39,421 nt of DNA from Bacteroidetes bacterium UBA2322 (GCA_002345145.1 DDVC01000153.1:1-39421), one strand, 5' to 3'. Shown: positions 1 to 9,116, counted from the first letter of the stretch. Translations and numbers: made by a program. The notes: generated by a model not told the origin, from the sequence alone.

Positions 1-2698
1 TAATCACCGTAGTGCCGGTGTTGTTGGTAATGTCAACAGTCGGGGGGGTGATGTTTTGTGTTATTGTAATAGAAGAACTCCCCGTACATCCGCTACTACC
101 GGTAACGGTAACGCTATAAGTGCCAGATGCCGATATGCTTCTATTGGCGTTGGTACTGCTGTTTTCCCAAAGATAAGATACTCCGCCGGTTGCGGTTAGG
201 CTGATGGAGGGAACAGCGCAGGAAAGCACCGTAGTACCGGAGTTATTGGTAATACCTGCTGTAGGGAATGGTCCATTATTAACCGACACACTGGTAGATG
301 CGGTATTGGTACAGCCGTTTGAATCGGTAACAGTAACATTGTATGTACCCGACATAGCAACGGTAGCGCTTGTACGAACCGGATTTTGAAGAGAGGAAGA
401 ATATAATGACGGACCTGACCAACTATAATTTACTCCACCTGATGCAGAAAGATTAATGCTTGAACCTACGCAAACAGGTGAATTGCTGACTGCGCTTACA
501 GTGGGGCGAGCATTTACGGTTACAGTGCGGCTGTTGGTTGCCGTACAACCATTAGTTGCTGTAACTGTAACCGTATAAACACCCGTCATGGCTACTGTTG
601 CGCCGGTTCGGGTTATGGTAGCCGAACCTGCCGTAAAACCACCCGGGCCACTCCATGAATACGACGTGCCACCCGATGCAGTTAAACCAATAGTATTTCC
701 CACACAATAATTGATAGAGCCCGATATATTGGCAGTGGGCGATGTATTGATGGTTATGAACTTGCTGGCAGTAGTGCTGCAACCTGCGCTATTGGTTACT
801 GTAACGGTATAAGTTCCACCCATACCGGTGGCAGCATCGGGTCTTTCAAATGTAGCATCGGTTGAAGAAAAGCCACCCGGTCCGCTCCATGCGTATGCAG
901 TGCCGCCCGAGGCTGTAAGGCTGATTGTGCTTCCCGTACAAAAAGCAGAAGTACCGGTAATACTTGCTGTTGGATTGGCTGTTACGGTTACATTTACACT
1001 GGTTGTTGCACTACACCCCGAACTGGTAACGGTAACAATGTAAGTGCCAGCCATTAAAAGGTTGGCATTGGTACGTGTAATGGTAGTGTTAGTTGAGCTA
1101 AATCCGCCTGGTCCGCTCCAGTTGTAAGTGCCACCACCCGAAGCAGTAAGGCTGATAGTATTACCCTGGCAGTATGCTGTTGTACCGCTAATAGAAGCTG
1201 CCGGTGCCGAATTGACTGTAACTGACCTACTGGCTGTAGCAGTGCAACCACTTGCATTTGTAGCCGTAACGGTATAAGTGCCCGCCATTGCTACTGTTGC
1301 ACCTGTTCGGTTCATGGCTGCGCCACTGGAACTAAAACCTCCGGGTCCACTCCACACATAGGTAGAACCTCCCGATGCGGTTAAACCGATGGTACCGCCC
1401 TCGCAGTAAGTAGTACTACCTGTTATGGTAGGGGTAAAGGTTGAACCTACTGTAACATTTACGCTGGCAGTGGCAGTACAGCCACCCACGCCTGTTACAG
1501 TAACAGAATAAGTACCTGCCATACCCAAAGTAGCACTTGAACGGGTCATGGTAATGGCGCTTGCAGTAAAGCCGCCCGGTCCGCTCCATGCATAGGTGCT
1601 ACCAACCCCTCCGCCAGCTGCTGTAAGTGTAATGGTAGCGCCTACACAATAACCCGTAGCACCGGTTATACTTGCAGTAACATTTTGAACATTCACCACT
1701 ACAGTTTGCGCAGTAGTACAGCCGTTACTGCCTGTTACTGTTACAACATAATTACCCGACATTAAAACAGTAGCACTGCTTCGGGTAATGGTAGCAGTAT
1801 TAGCCGAAAAACCACCCGGTCCACTCCACACATAAGTACCACCACCACTTGCGGTAAGGCTAATGATTCCGCCAACGCATATATCGGGGCTACCTGTTAT
1901 TCCTGCTGATGGAGCGGTATTAATGGTTAGTGTGCGGCTGGCTGTGGCAGTGCAGCCATCGGCACTGGTAACGGTTACGGTATAGGTACCTGCCATATCT
2001 AAAGTGCAGTTAGTACGATTTACTGATGCTGTAGTGGTGTTGAATCCACCAGGCCCGTTCCAGTTATAGCTTACTCCGCCCGATGCGGTTAAATTTATGG
2101 TATCACCGGTACAGTAATCAATGTTGCCGGCTATATTTGCCGGAGGGAGTGGGTGAACGGTTATGTTAGTGCTGATAGCAGACGTACAGCCATTGCTATT
2201 GGTTATGGTAACAATATAAATGCCCGACATGGCAGGTGTAGCACCAGAACGAAATAGATTAGCGCCTGAAGAACTGTATCCGCCCGGTCCGCCCCAATTA
2301 TAAGAAACACCCCCGATAGCAGTAACATTGATATTTTGCCCTTCACAAACCCCTGATACTGTACCAGATATGCTGCCAGAGGGGTTTGTATTGACCGTAA
2401 CTACTATAGATGCCGATGCAGTACAACTTAAGGCATCGGTAACGGTTACTACATAAGTGCCGCTTGTAGTGGCGGTTACCATACGAGTAGTAGCGTTTCC
2501 TGCTACAGCATTCCACTGATAACCGGTAAAGCCGCTACCCGCATCTAAAACTACACTGCCACCAGCACAAAACGTGGTTGTGCCAGAAGGAACAATGCTG
2601 GTAGAGCAGGGTTGTGCCGATATAATTTGCGGCAAGAAAAATGCTATCAACTGCAGCATTAACGTAATAAGGGGCAATTTTTGTAGCGATGCTTTCAT
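1..2698 (-). CDS. Secreted Ig-like/PKD-like repeat protein, 3' end missing (runs off the left edge)
   Basis: The minus-strand frame from the ATG at 2698 stays open to base 1, about 899 codons with no stop, so the C-terminus lies outside the window. The N-terminus (MKASLQKLPLITLMLQ, then a hydrophobic stretch ending LPQIISAQP) is a signal peptide. The rest is about eleven tandem modules of roughly 78 residues, spaced about 235 bp. A typical module carries YCxG near its start, LTASGG, a central WSGPGGF, an MAGTYTVTVT strand, then GCTAT, so most modules contribute two cysteines. The first and the last two modules are more diverged. Such Ig/PKD-like arrays are typical of Bacteroidota surface or gliding-associated adhesins that usually end in a T9SS sorting domain, but that tail is not visible here. 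Exact ligand and function are unknown. The open frame and repeats are seen directly; the surface role is inferred. Confidence 0.85.
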   Translation of the reverse strand, partial: MKASLQKLPLITLMLQLIAFFLPQIISAQPCSTSIVPSGTTTFCAGGSVVLDAGSGFTGYQWNAVAGNATTRMVTATTSGTYVVTVTDALSCTASASIVVTVNTNPSGSISGTVSGVCEGQNINVTAIGGVSYNWGGPGGYSSSGANLFRSGATPAMSGIYIVTITNSNGCTSAISTNITVHPLPPANIAGNIDYCTGDTINLTASGGVSYNWNGPGGFNTTTASVNRTNCTLDMAGTYTVTVTSADGCTATASRTLTINTAPSAGITGSPDICVGGIISLTASGGGTYVWSGPGGFSANTATITRSSATVLMSGNYVVTVTGSNGCTTAQTVVVNVQNVTASITGATGYCVGATITLTAAGGGVGSTYAWSGPGGFTASAITMTRSSATLGMAGTYSVTVTGVGGCTATASVNVTVGSTFTPTITGSTTYCEGGTIGLTASGGSTYVWSGPGGFSSSGAAMNRTGATVAMAGTYTVTATNASGCTATASRSVTVNSAPAASISGTTAYCQGNTISLTASGGGTYNWSGPGGFSSTNTTITRTNANLLMAGTYIVTVTSSGCSATTSVNVTVTANPTASITGTSAFCTGSTISLTASGGTAYAWSGPGGFSSTDATFERPDAATGMGGTYTVTVTNSAGCSTTASKFITINTSPTANISGSINYCVGNTIGLTASGGTSYSWSGPGGFTAGSATITRTGATVAMTGVYTVTVTATNGCTATNSRTVTVNARPTVSAVSNSPVCVGSSINLSASGGVNYSWSGPSLYSSSLQNPVRTSATVAMSGTYNVTVTDSNGCTNTASTSVSVNNGPFPTAGITNNSGTTVLSCAVPSISLTATGGVSYLWENSSTNANRSISASGTYSVTVTGSSGCTGSSSITITQNITPPTVDITNNTGTTVI

Positions 2699-3414
2699 AT
2701 TGTTAAAGTGTTTTGCCTGAAAAAGAAATACATTTAGTTGGGCGCAGGATATGTTTGGTTATTTCTACTGAAACAACTCTTGCTTTGTAACGGGTGAGCG
2801 ATGATGTTGCAAACATTTTGCCTAAAAATTAAATTGCATGTAATAATGGTGCTGTCCCCAAATTCTACTAATTTGTTTGTATGCGAAAATTACTTTATGT
2901 TTATTGGATTTTTTTTTCAGTACTTCCTAAGTTAATACTAATCCAATTTAGTTTACGCAGTAAAAATTCTCTACATTGATAAAATGGAACTATTTTGTCA
3001 TTAAACTTTGCAGCAAAGGTATCATAAACAGCGGTATATACGATAGAAAAATTCTGAAATTCTTACAAATTTTTTCATTTCACATATTATAATATCTAAT
3101 TTTATTGATAGAAATTACCAGAATTAATCAATTTAATGTTTCTTTTTTTATTCTTCTTATAGAACAATTTATATACATTATATGATATTTGTGTTTATTT
3201 GATTTGTAATATTTTTTATGAAATTGCTTTATTTCTTGCACACAATATGTCAAGAAATAAAATTTCGACAACTGTTAATTTATCCTTTAAATTTACAATA
3301 ACGCAACAATGTTGCTATATAAGGCAAATTACAACGTCAAACAAGTTGGCATTCGTATTGCCTATAAATTAGGAAATTGTATTGAAAACACAGTCTATTA
3401 CAGGTATAAATGAA
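2699..3414. other. AT-rich intergenic gap with no gene
   Basis: I find no credible coding frame in either direction in this stretch, which is strikingly rich in A and T compared with the flanking genes. Apart from one TAnnTTTG element on the minus strand and a short palindrome around 3005-3017, I see nothing that can be named. It probably forms the long upstream region of the minus-strand repeat protein ending at the left edge. Confidence 0.6.
3014..3021 (-). promoter_or_regulatory. Candidate -7 promoter element (TAnnTTTG)
   Basis: Read on the minus strand this is TACCTTTG, an exact match to the Bacteroidota -7 consensus. It would give a leader of about 300 nt for the repeat-protein gene starting at 2698. 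No convincing -33 TTG is present at the expected distance, so this is a candidate only. Confidence 0.35.
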
Positions 3415-3451
3415 CACCCCCCTTGCCCATGAATGTTTGGCAAGGGGGGTG
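3415..3451 (-). terminator. Strong hairpin downstream of the 838-aa T9SS cargo gene
   Basis: Perfect 13-bp stem: CACCCCCCTTGCC (3415-3427) pairs with GGCAAGGGGGGTG (3439-3451) around an 11-nt loop. It lies 36 bp past the stop codon of the minus-strand gene. The U-rich tail on that strand is weak, so it may be a terminator or an mRNA 3'-end stabilising stem. Confidence 0.6.
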
Positions 3452-3486
3452 CAAAAAACCGAAAGGATGGGAAATAATATCTGCCG

Positions 3487-6003
3487 TTACTGTTTTACCA
3501 TTTTAGCCGCTTCTGTACCGGCTGGGGTAATAAGGTGCAGCAGATACATGCCGGCAGGCAGTTGTTCTATGGGTACAGTAACCTGCTGTATTACATCGGG
3601 AGTAAGCGCTACCGGCAACTCAAGTGCTTTTTTACCTGCCACATCAAACAAGGCTATCTGCCCCTGCCCAATGGTTTGGGCAGTAAAGGTAAGGGTTACA
3701 TTACCCGCTGCCGGAACAGGTGTAACGGTCAGTGGTATTTCGGTGCGCTGCCGGCTTAGCGAAACAATATCGGACTGGGTTACTGTGCCGTTAAAATCTG
3801 TTTGCAGCAGTCGGTAATAACTAATTCCTGCCGGGGCGTTTTGGTCAAGGTAGTCATAGGCAATAGTAGTAATGCTGTTGCCTGCCCCTTTAATATTGGC
3901 AAGGTTGGTAAACTGTACACCATCGGTTGAACGCTGAAGGGTAAAAAAGTCGTTATCCGTTTCGGTAGCAGTTGTCCAGTAAAGTTGGTTACCCTGTGGC
4001 AATACTTTACCGTAAAAGTTTAGCAGCGTAACCGGGTTTTTATAGCATAAGAAATCCTCCATAGCAATAGCGCCACTACAGCCATAACCATCGGAAACGG
4101 CTTCCAGTACATAGGAGGTAATTGCACCCTCGGGGAAAATTAACGTTATGGTTTCGCCATAACTCATAGTTCCAAAATAATCGCCCTGAACGGCATAAAC
4201 AAAACTGGGGTCGTATTGCGGATAACCACCTGTAACGCTAAAAACGAGGTTAAAATCGCCAACTGTATAATCGCAAAACTCGTTAATTAGAAATGTTACC
4301 GGTGCAAGGAATATAACGGGGGTACCGGGGGCTATTTTTGTGCAGGGGTTGTTAAAATCGGGCACACCGGGGGTGCTGCCTTCGGGTCCGGCTACTGCCG
4401 AAATGTAGTAGGTGGCGTAAGTGTTGATAGTGGGGCTGCTATTGAGGTTAAATATGCCACCCGATGTATTTACCGCCAAAATAGTGCCCAACACGTCATT
4501 GGGTAAGGTGTGCAACACATAAGCCAACACATCGCCATTGCCCAAATTAGCGCCCGATGTACTCACATTACTACTTTCGCCGGCGCATAAAATTTGGGTA
4601 TCGGTGGGCATATTACCGGGGTTGGCATTGCTGCCAAGGGTAAGGGTTACCTCATCGGTGGCAATGCAGTTGCCTGTTTCATCGGTTACGGTTAGGGTGT
4701 AGGTAATGGTTTCAGTTGGAAACGCTATGGGATTGGGGCTATTCGGGTCGCTAAGTCCGGTTTCGGGAAACCACACAAAAGTAGTGCCTACGGTGCCATT
4801 GCCGCCTAATTGAACGGCATCGCCGGGGCAAAACTCCACATCACTGCCGGCATCGGCAGCTACCTCATCGGCAACAAAAATGGTGATAGTGGCGCTATCT
4901 TCACAACCTACAAATGGGTTAATAACGGTAAGGGTGTAGGTGGTGGTTTGAGAGGGTGTAGCTATAGGGTTTAAGATATTGGTATTGCTTAATCCGGCAC
5001 CGGGCGACCACATTATCATATCTCCGCCAAAGGCGCTGCCTATAAGTTGCACACTTTCGCCCGGACAAATGGTGGTGCTGCTGCCCGATGCGATATTTGC
5101 CTGCGCCAACACCACTTCACACTCAGTAACATTAAACTGAAAATCGCGCAAGTTGGTGCTAAGAAGTACGCCATCACGGTATTCGCTTACACAAATACCT
5201 ACAACATACTGTCCTACTTGGGTAGGAAAAGCAGTAAGGATACCGGTGTTGGGGTCAATAGCCATAACCGGCGAGCCGCCCAACTGATTAGTGCCGGAAT
5301 AAGGGGATAACCAGCTCACATTGCTGTAAGGCGGGGTTGATGCTGTTACCGGCTGCGGCGCTAAGGTGCTGGCACCGGTAAAGGGCTCGCATATCGAGTA
5401 AACCAATACATCGCCATCGGGGTCGGTAGCAGAACTATTCACTACCAACGGGCTGTTGGCACAAACCACAATGGGAGGATAATTATTGTACACCGGCGAG
5501 CTGTTGCTGCAACTACCCAACACGCTTTCGGGCAAATTGGCTACATAGGTAGAGCCGGTTCCTCCCGGGTCTAAAATATTAACAATTGTATTGTTGCGGC
5601 AACAGCGCTGATGCACTATTTGATAGCCACCGGGTATCAGCGGCAAGCTAACGGTGGTTGTGTAAGAACCGCGCTCTACACATACATCGGGGGCGTTCTC
5701 TAAACAAAGACCCTCTGTATCAATACTCAATTGTTCAATAAACGGACTAAACATACTCACATTTTGCACTACGCCACCCGAAGAGTTGAAAATGGTTATG
5801 TATGCCGGATTATCAAATTCGGCACAACTCACGCAATAACAATCCCGATATATAAGTAAATTTATGGCAAACTGATTACCACCAAGACAAGTATAAGTAA
5901 GCTCACCTCCAATAAGGTGTGCCGCTTTTGTGTGGTTATGCAATGCTCCAAATACAAGTAAGGCAATAAATAATGTTCGTAAAAGTAAAAGTATGCTTTT
6001 CAT
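3487..6003 (-). CDS. T9SS-secreted Ig-like surface protein with type A sorting domain
   Basis: 838 aa. Residues 1-27 form a signal peptide (MKSILLLLRTLFIALLVFGA). The mature N-terminus has the AAHLIGGELTYTCLGG and IYRDC motifs seen in a family of large Bacteroidota cell-surface proteins, followed by cysteine-rich and Ig-like segments; two consecutive ones near residues 300-460 share CPGxxVQLxG starts and TxTYTLTV ends. The last 80 or so residues (starting around LTVTPVPAAGNVTLTF, with a late LPAGMYLLHL) match a Por-type T9SS C-terminal sorting domain, which is cleaved after outer-membrane export. It is followed by a strong hairpin and diverges from the MarR gene. Role is probably surface adhesion or gliding-associated; no catalytic motif is visible. 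Confidence 0.85.
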   Translation of the reverse strand: MKSILLLLRTLFIALLVFGALHNHTKAAHLIGGELTYTCLGGNQFAINLLIYRDCYCVSCAEFDNPAYITIFNSSGGVVQNVSMFSPFIEQLSIDTEGLCLENAPDVCVERGSYTTTVSLPLIPGGYQIVHQRCCRNNTIVNILDPGGTGSTYVANLPESVLGSCSNSSPVYNNYPPIVVCANSPLVVNSSATDPDGDVLVYSICEPFTGASTLAPQPVTASTPPYSNVSWLSPYSGTNQLGGSPVMAIDPNTGILTAFPTQVGQYVVGICVSEYRDGVLLSTNLRDFQFNVTECEVVLAQANIASGSSTTICPGESVQLIGSAFGGDMIMWSPGAGLSNTNILNPIATPSQTTTYTLTVINPFVGCEDSATITIFVADEVAADAGSDVEFCPGDAVQLGGNGTVGTTFVWFPETGLSDPNSPNPIAFPTETITYTLTVTDETGNCIATDEVTLTLGSNANPGNMPTDTQILCAGESSNVSTSGANLGNGDVLAYVLHTLPNDVLGTILAVNTSGGIFNLNSSPTINTYATYYISAVAGPEGSTPGVPDFNNPCTKIAPGTPVIFLAPVTFLINEFCDYTVGDFNLVFSVTGGYPQYDPSFVYAVQGDYFGTMSYGETITLIFPEGAITSYVLEAVSDGYGCSGAIAMEDFLCYKNPVTLLNFYGKVLPQGNQLYWTTATETDNDFFTLQRSTDGVQFTNLANIKGAGNSITTIAYDYLDQNAPAGISYYRLLQTDFNGTVTQSDIVSLSRQRTEIPLTVTPVPAAGNVTLTFTAQTIGQGQIALFDVAGKKALELPVALTPDVIQQVTVPIEQLPAGMYLLHLITPAGTEAAKMVKQ

Positions 6004-6120
6004 AGCGTTACTGAAGTTTAGTTTTTGTAATAAAAACGCAAATAAACGGTTTTTACCCCATAGTTTAAAGCCTCAATCTACCTTTTTTTGTTTGTTTAAT
6101 GATTTAGCCGCAATTAGCCT

Positions 6121-6128
6121 TAATTTTG
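6121..6128 (+). promoter_or_regulatory. -7 promoter element of the MarR gene
   Basis: TAATTTTG is an exact TAnnTTTG match ending 21 bp before the ATG at 6150. It overlaps the TTG at 6126 that would otherwise extend the reading frame, which argues for the ATG as the true start. The upstream TTTG at 6091-6094 is spaced too far for a canonical -33. Confidence 0.5.
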
Positions 6129-6149
6129 CCCAAAATTTATGTCTGCATC

Positions 6150-6599
6150 ATGCAATTAGAACAAGAAATACACCAAAAACATTTTAGAAACGAATGGCAG
6201 AAAGGAGTGGTTAATATATTGTTTACCCATTCATGGCTCTCTACTCAAATTAAAGAGTTTTTAAAACCATACGCGATTACTCCACAACAATATAATGTTT
6301 TGCGCATTTTGCGAGGGCAATATCCGCAGCCCATTTCTACTTCGGTAATCAGAGAACGCATGTTAGATAAGATGAGTGATATTTCCCGAATGGTGGACCG
6401 GCTGCAACAAAAAGACCTCATTATTAGAACTGCCAGCACTACCGACCGCCGGCTGGTTGATGTGGTTATTAGCCCCAAAGGACTCGATTTGCTCGCCGAA
6501 TTAGATAAGCACAATGTTCAAATGGATAGCATTTTGCAGAACCTTTCTAAGGAGGAAGCCACACAGCTAAACCACCTGCTCGATAAAATAAGAGACTGA
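6150..6599 (+). CDS. MarR-family transcriptional regulator
   Basis: 149 aa from the chosen ATG. The winged helix-turn-helix core is clear: ITPQQYNVLRILRGQ (helix before the HTH), then LDKMSDISRMVDRLQQKDLI (recognition helix), then the wing with the conserved D-R-R signature in TASTTDRRLVDVVISPKGL, and a C-terminal dimerisation helix. MarR proteins bind palindromic operators as dimers and usually respond to small phenolic or oxidative signals; the ligand here is unknown. An earlier TTG at 6126 is in frame, but it lies inside the promoter -7 element, so the ATG is preferred. The gene is divergent from the secreted-protein gene at 3487-6003, which is a candidate target by position only. Confidence 0.9.
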   Translation: MQLEQEIHQKHFRNEWQKGVVNILFTHSWLSTQIKEFLKPYAITPQQYNVLRILRGQYPQPISTSVIRERMLDKMSDISRMVDRLQQKDLIIRTASTTDRRLVDVVISPKGLDLLAELDKHNVQMDSILQNLSKEEATQLNHLLDKIRD

Positions 6600-6632
6600 T
6601 TTTTTAGTTATGAATTACGACTACAGCCCGTT

Positions 6633-6787
6633 TTTTTCTCGCAAAGGCGCAAATTAGTTGTTAGAACTGATTACCACTCCGATTTTGTTTCACGCAAAGG
6701 CGCAAAAAGAGAAAAATGAAAAATTAAGAATTACGAGTTGCAACTAACTATTCCGATTTTGTTTCATGCAAAGGTGCAAATTAGTGG
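6633..6787. repeat. Three degenerate copies of an intergenic repeat
   Basis: Three related blocks sit about 60-70 bp apart: around 6633-6656, 6678-6709 and 6752-6787. The shared core is CGCAAAGGCGCAAA (third copy TGCAAAGGTGCAAA), preceded in copies 2 and 3 by CCGATTTTGTTTCA, and followed in copies 1 and 3 by TTAGT. An AATTACGA motif occurs at 6613 and again at 6730. The block 6790-6850 is rich in CCACTACC-like triplets. No coding frame crosses the region. Similar AATTACGA and CCATCTACTA text recurs at 26205-26265, suggesting a dispersed intergenic element. Confidence 0.6.
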
Positions 6788-6866
6788 TTATTTCTTAGTA
6801 CCCACTACCATCTGCCAAGTGCCACCTACCCACTACTCACTACCAAAACTAACAACTAAATAAAAC

Positions 6867-8120
6867 ATGCTTTTACCCAACATTCAACACACAGTAACGG
6901 AGCGTTTTTTGCGCTATGTGCAAATAGACACCCAGTCTGACCCTACTGCTACGCGTTATCCCTCAACCGAAAAACAGAAAGACCTTGCCCGATTATTGGT
7001 TGCCGAACTACATGCAATGGGCATAACCGATGCCGAAATGGACGAGTGGGGAGTGGTTTATGCCACCCTTGAAGCCACTTCAAATAAACCCGATGTGCCG
7101 GTTATTTGCCTTTGCTCGCATATAGACACTGCACCCGATAGCAGCGGAACAGGGGTAAAACCCTTAATTCACCCCAATTATCAGGGGCAAGATATTGTGC
7201 TGCCCGATGATACAACGCAGGTAATACGCCTGCAAGACCACCCACATTTAAACATGCACTTAGGGCATGATATTATAACTGCCAGCGGTACTACGCTATT
7301 GGGTGCAGATAATAAAGCCGGTGTAGCAGCCATTATGGATGCCGCTCATTTTTTAGTAAACAATCCGCAAATACCACATGGCAAAATACGCATTTTGTTT
7401 ACCCCCGACGAAGAAATAGGCAGAGGCGCTGATAAAGTAGCCATGCAAAAATTAGGCGCAGCCTTTGGTTACACCGTTGATGGGCAAACACCCGGCTCCA
7501 TAGAATACGAAAATTTTAATGCCGATGCAGTAGATATTTTTATTCAGGGCATTAGCGCACATACCGGCACGGCTAAGGGAAAAATGGAAAATGCCATTAA
7601 AATTGCCGCCGCTTTTATTGACAGGCTGCCCAAAAACCACCTCACACCCGAAAGCACCGAAATGTATGGCGGGTTTATTCACCCAAAACGGGTTGATGCT
7701 TATTTGGAACATGCCTCCGTAGGTTTCCTTTTGCGCGATTTTACCTTAGATGGACTGCATCGCCAGGCTAACCTGCTCAAAACAACGCTTGAACAGGTTT
7801 TGCTCGACTACCCCAATGCCACTTATACCTTTACCCAATCAGAACAATACCGCAACATGCAATCGGTTGTTGACCAATTTCCGCAGGTGGTTGCTTATGC
7901 CGAAGAAGCTATTAAACGTACCGGATTAGCGCCGGTTAGAAATCCTATTCGCGGCGGCACTGATGGAGCCCGATTATCGTTTATGGGTATGCCTTGCCCT
8001 AATTTATATGTGGGTGAATATGCCTCGCACTCTAAACAGGAGTGGATTAGCAGGCAGGTAATGGAGCAAGCCGTGCAAACGCTTATCCACCTATGTATGG
8101 TATGGGAAGAAAACAGCTAA
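6867..8120 (+). CDS. pepT: Peptidase T (tripeptide aminopeptidase)
   Basis: 417 aa, close to the usual length of about 410. This is an M20-family di-zinc metallopeptidase that removes the N-terminal residue from tripeptides in the cytoplasm. All hallmark residues are present: SHIDT (H85, D87), LLGADNKAG (D148 bridging both zincs), TPDEEIGRG (E182 catalytic base, E183), the TVDGQTPGSIEYENFNAD segment (D205) and the late YASHSKQEW (H388). The dimerisation/lid segment begins near GISAHTGTAKGKMENAI. No signal peptide is present. The gene stands alone, preceded by repeat-rich DNA and convergent with the PI-PLC-like gene, so monocistronic expression is likely. Confidence 0.96.
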   Translation: MLLPNIQHTVTERFLRYVQIDTQSDPTATRYPSTEKQKDLARLLVAELHAMGITDAEMDEWGVVYATLEATSNKPDVPVICLCSHIDTAPDSSGTGVKPLIHPNYQGQDIVLPDDTTQVIRLQDHPHLNMHLGHDIITASGTTLLGADNKAGVAAIMDAAHFLVNNPQIPHGKIRILFTPDEEIGRGADKVAMQKLGAAFGYTVDGQTPGSIEYENFNADAVDIFIQGISAHTGTAKGKMENAIKIAAAFIDRLPKNHLTPESTEMYGGFIHPKRVDAYLEHASVGFLLRDFTLDGLHRQANLLKTTLEQVLLDYPNATYTFTQSEQYRNMQSVVDQFPQVVAYAEEAIKRTGLAPVRNPIRGGTDGARLSFMGMPCPNLYVGEYASHSKQEWISRQVMEQAVQTLIHLCMVWEENS

Positions 8121-8180
8121 ACCTAAGATTTTTAACATGTTTTGCAAAGGGCTGCTTCAGCAAAAGATTGCATGGGTATT

Positions 8181-9116
8181 TTATTGCCACCCAAACCGGT
8201 TTAAACTATCGGTAACAGCAAGTAAGTCGCCCACATCATAAAAATCAACGTAAATAAAATTGGGCAAACGGTTGTAGGTGTTATAGCAATTATTGATGTG
8301 GTTAGACAGCGAAGCATGTGTATTAACCACATGAGCCGAATCGGGGCGCGGGTTAATTGCTGTAATAAAGTGGTTTAGCAAAAACAAATCATGGTTGGGA
8401 TTACCTCTGTTAAGGGTACAGGAAAAATCGTCCCTGTGCGAAGCGCTGTATGGGTTGTCAAAAATATAGTTCCAGTTTCGGAAATAGCCGGGTATAGCGG
8501 TTGGGTTGCTTATGTTGGCAAATACTACCAATCGCTTATCGGCATCTATCATTTCCGAAATGGTGTTCCATGTTTGGTTGGGGGTTTTGTGGTAACGGTA
8601 ATTGGTTAAACCGGCAGTAGTAAAACAAGCATCTAACTGTGTTATATTTAAATTGGTATCTTCAATGGTAATGGTTACTACCTCTTGGGGGTGGAGGGTT
8701 AAAAATTGTTTTACCTCAGCCAAAGCATCGGTAAAAAACAGACAACCCAAACCCGGAAACGAGTGATAAAGGTAAACGGCGCTATCGGCACAATATACAT
8801 CGCCTACTAAGAGCCAAACATCTAAGTTAAGGCATCTGATACCGTCTTCTAATTGCTGCGTAATAGTGCGGCGTTGGTTAGCTACAAGGTGGTGAAATAC
8901 GGGTGCATAAGCAAAGGCATTATGTGTGCCTGCAAAAGTAACTTTGTTATAAGGTTGATTGCAATAATCGGTTTGTTTACCTTGGCATGGTATTTCCGGC
9001 AAATCTGTATCGGTTTTGCAACTGTTTATCAAAAATAGCAACAAAAAAGCAAGCAAAGAAAGTGCAAACATTCGGCTTAGTAAAAAAGCCTTTGTGTTGG
9101 GTGTAGTTATGTTCAT
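8181..9116 (-). CDS. PI-PLC X-domain-like lipoprotein
   Basis: 311 aa from the ATG at 9116. An upstream in-frame TTG at 9155 gives 324 aa but lies beside a TACCTTGT promoter-like element, so it is less likely. The N-terminus has a hydrophobic helix ending in the lipobox LINSC, so it should be lipid-anchored. The catalytic region resembles the phosphatidylinositol-specific phospholipase C X-domain TIM barrel: KVTFAGTHNAF carries the first catalytic His, DGIRCLNLDVW the strand with acidic residues, and YHSFPGLGC the second His, followed by EVVTITIEDTN. These enzymes cleave phosphodiesters by acid-base His pairs. The substrate is not predictable: it could be phosphoinositide, GPI-like or another diester. 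Convergent with pepT. Confidence 0.8.
   Translation of the reverse strand: MNITTPNTKAFLLSRMFALSLLAFLLLFLINSCKTDTDLPEIPCQGKQTDYCNQPYNKVTFAGTHNAFAYAPVFHHLVANQRRTITQQLEDGIRCLNLDVWLLVGDVYCADSAVYLYHSFPGLGCLFFTDALAEVKQFLTLHPQEVVTITIEDTNLNITQLDACFTTAGLTNYRYHKTPNQTWNTISEMIDADKRLVVFANISNPTAIPGYFRNWNYIFDNPYSASHRDDFSCTLNRGNPNHDLFLLNHFITAINPRPDSAHVVNTHASLSNHINNCYNTYNRLPNFIYVDFYDVGDLLAVTDSLNRFGWQ

Noticed and set aside
552..782. Small minus-strand frames at 552-782 and 1054-1257
   Set aside because: They are alternate frames of the long open repeat-protein gene; their composition mirrors the repeat DNA and they resemble no protein.
6600..6866. CRISPR-like array in the repeat region after the MarR gene
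   Set aside because: Only three degenerate copies with irregular spacing and no cas genes anywhere in the window.
8121..8180. Possible terminator hairpin (TTTTGC ... GCAAAA) between pepT and the PI-PLC-like gene
   Set aside because: The competing stems are short and overlap, and the T-tract is weak; not confident enough to annotate.
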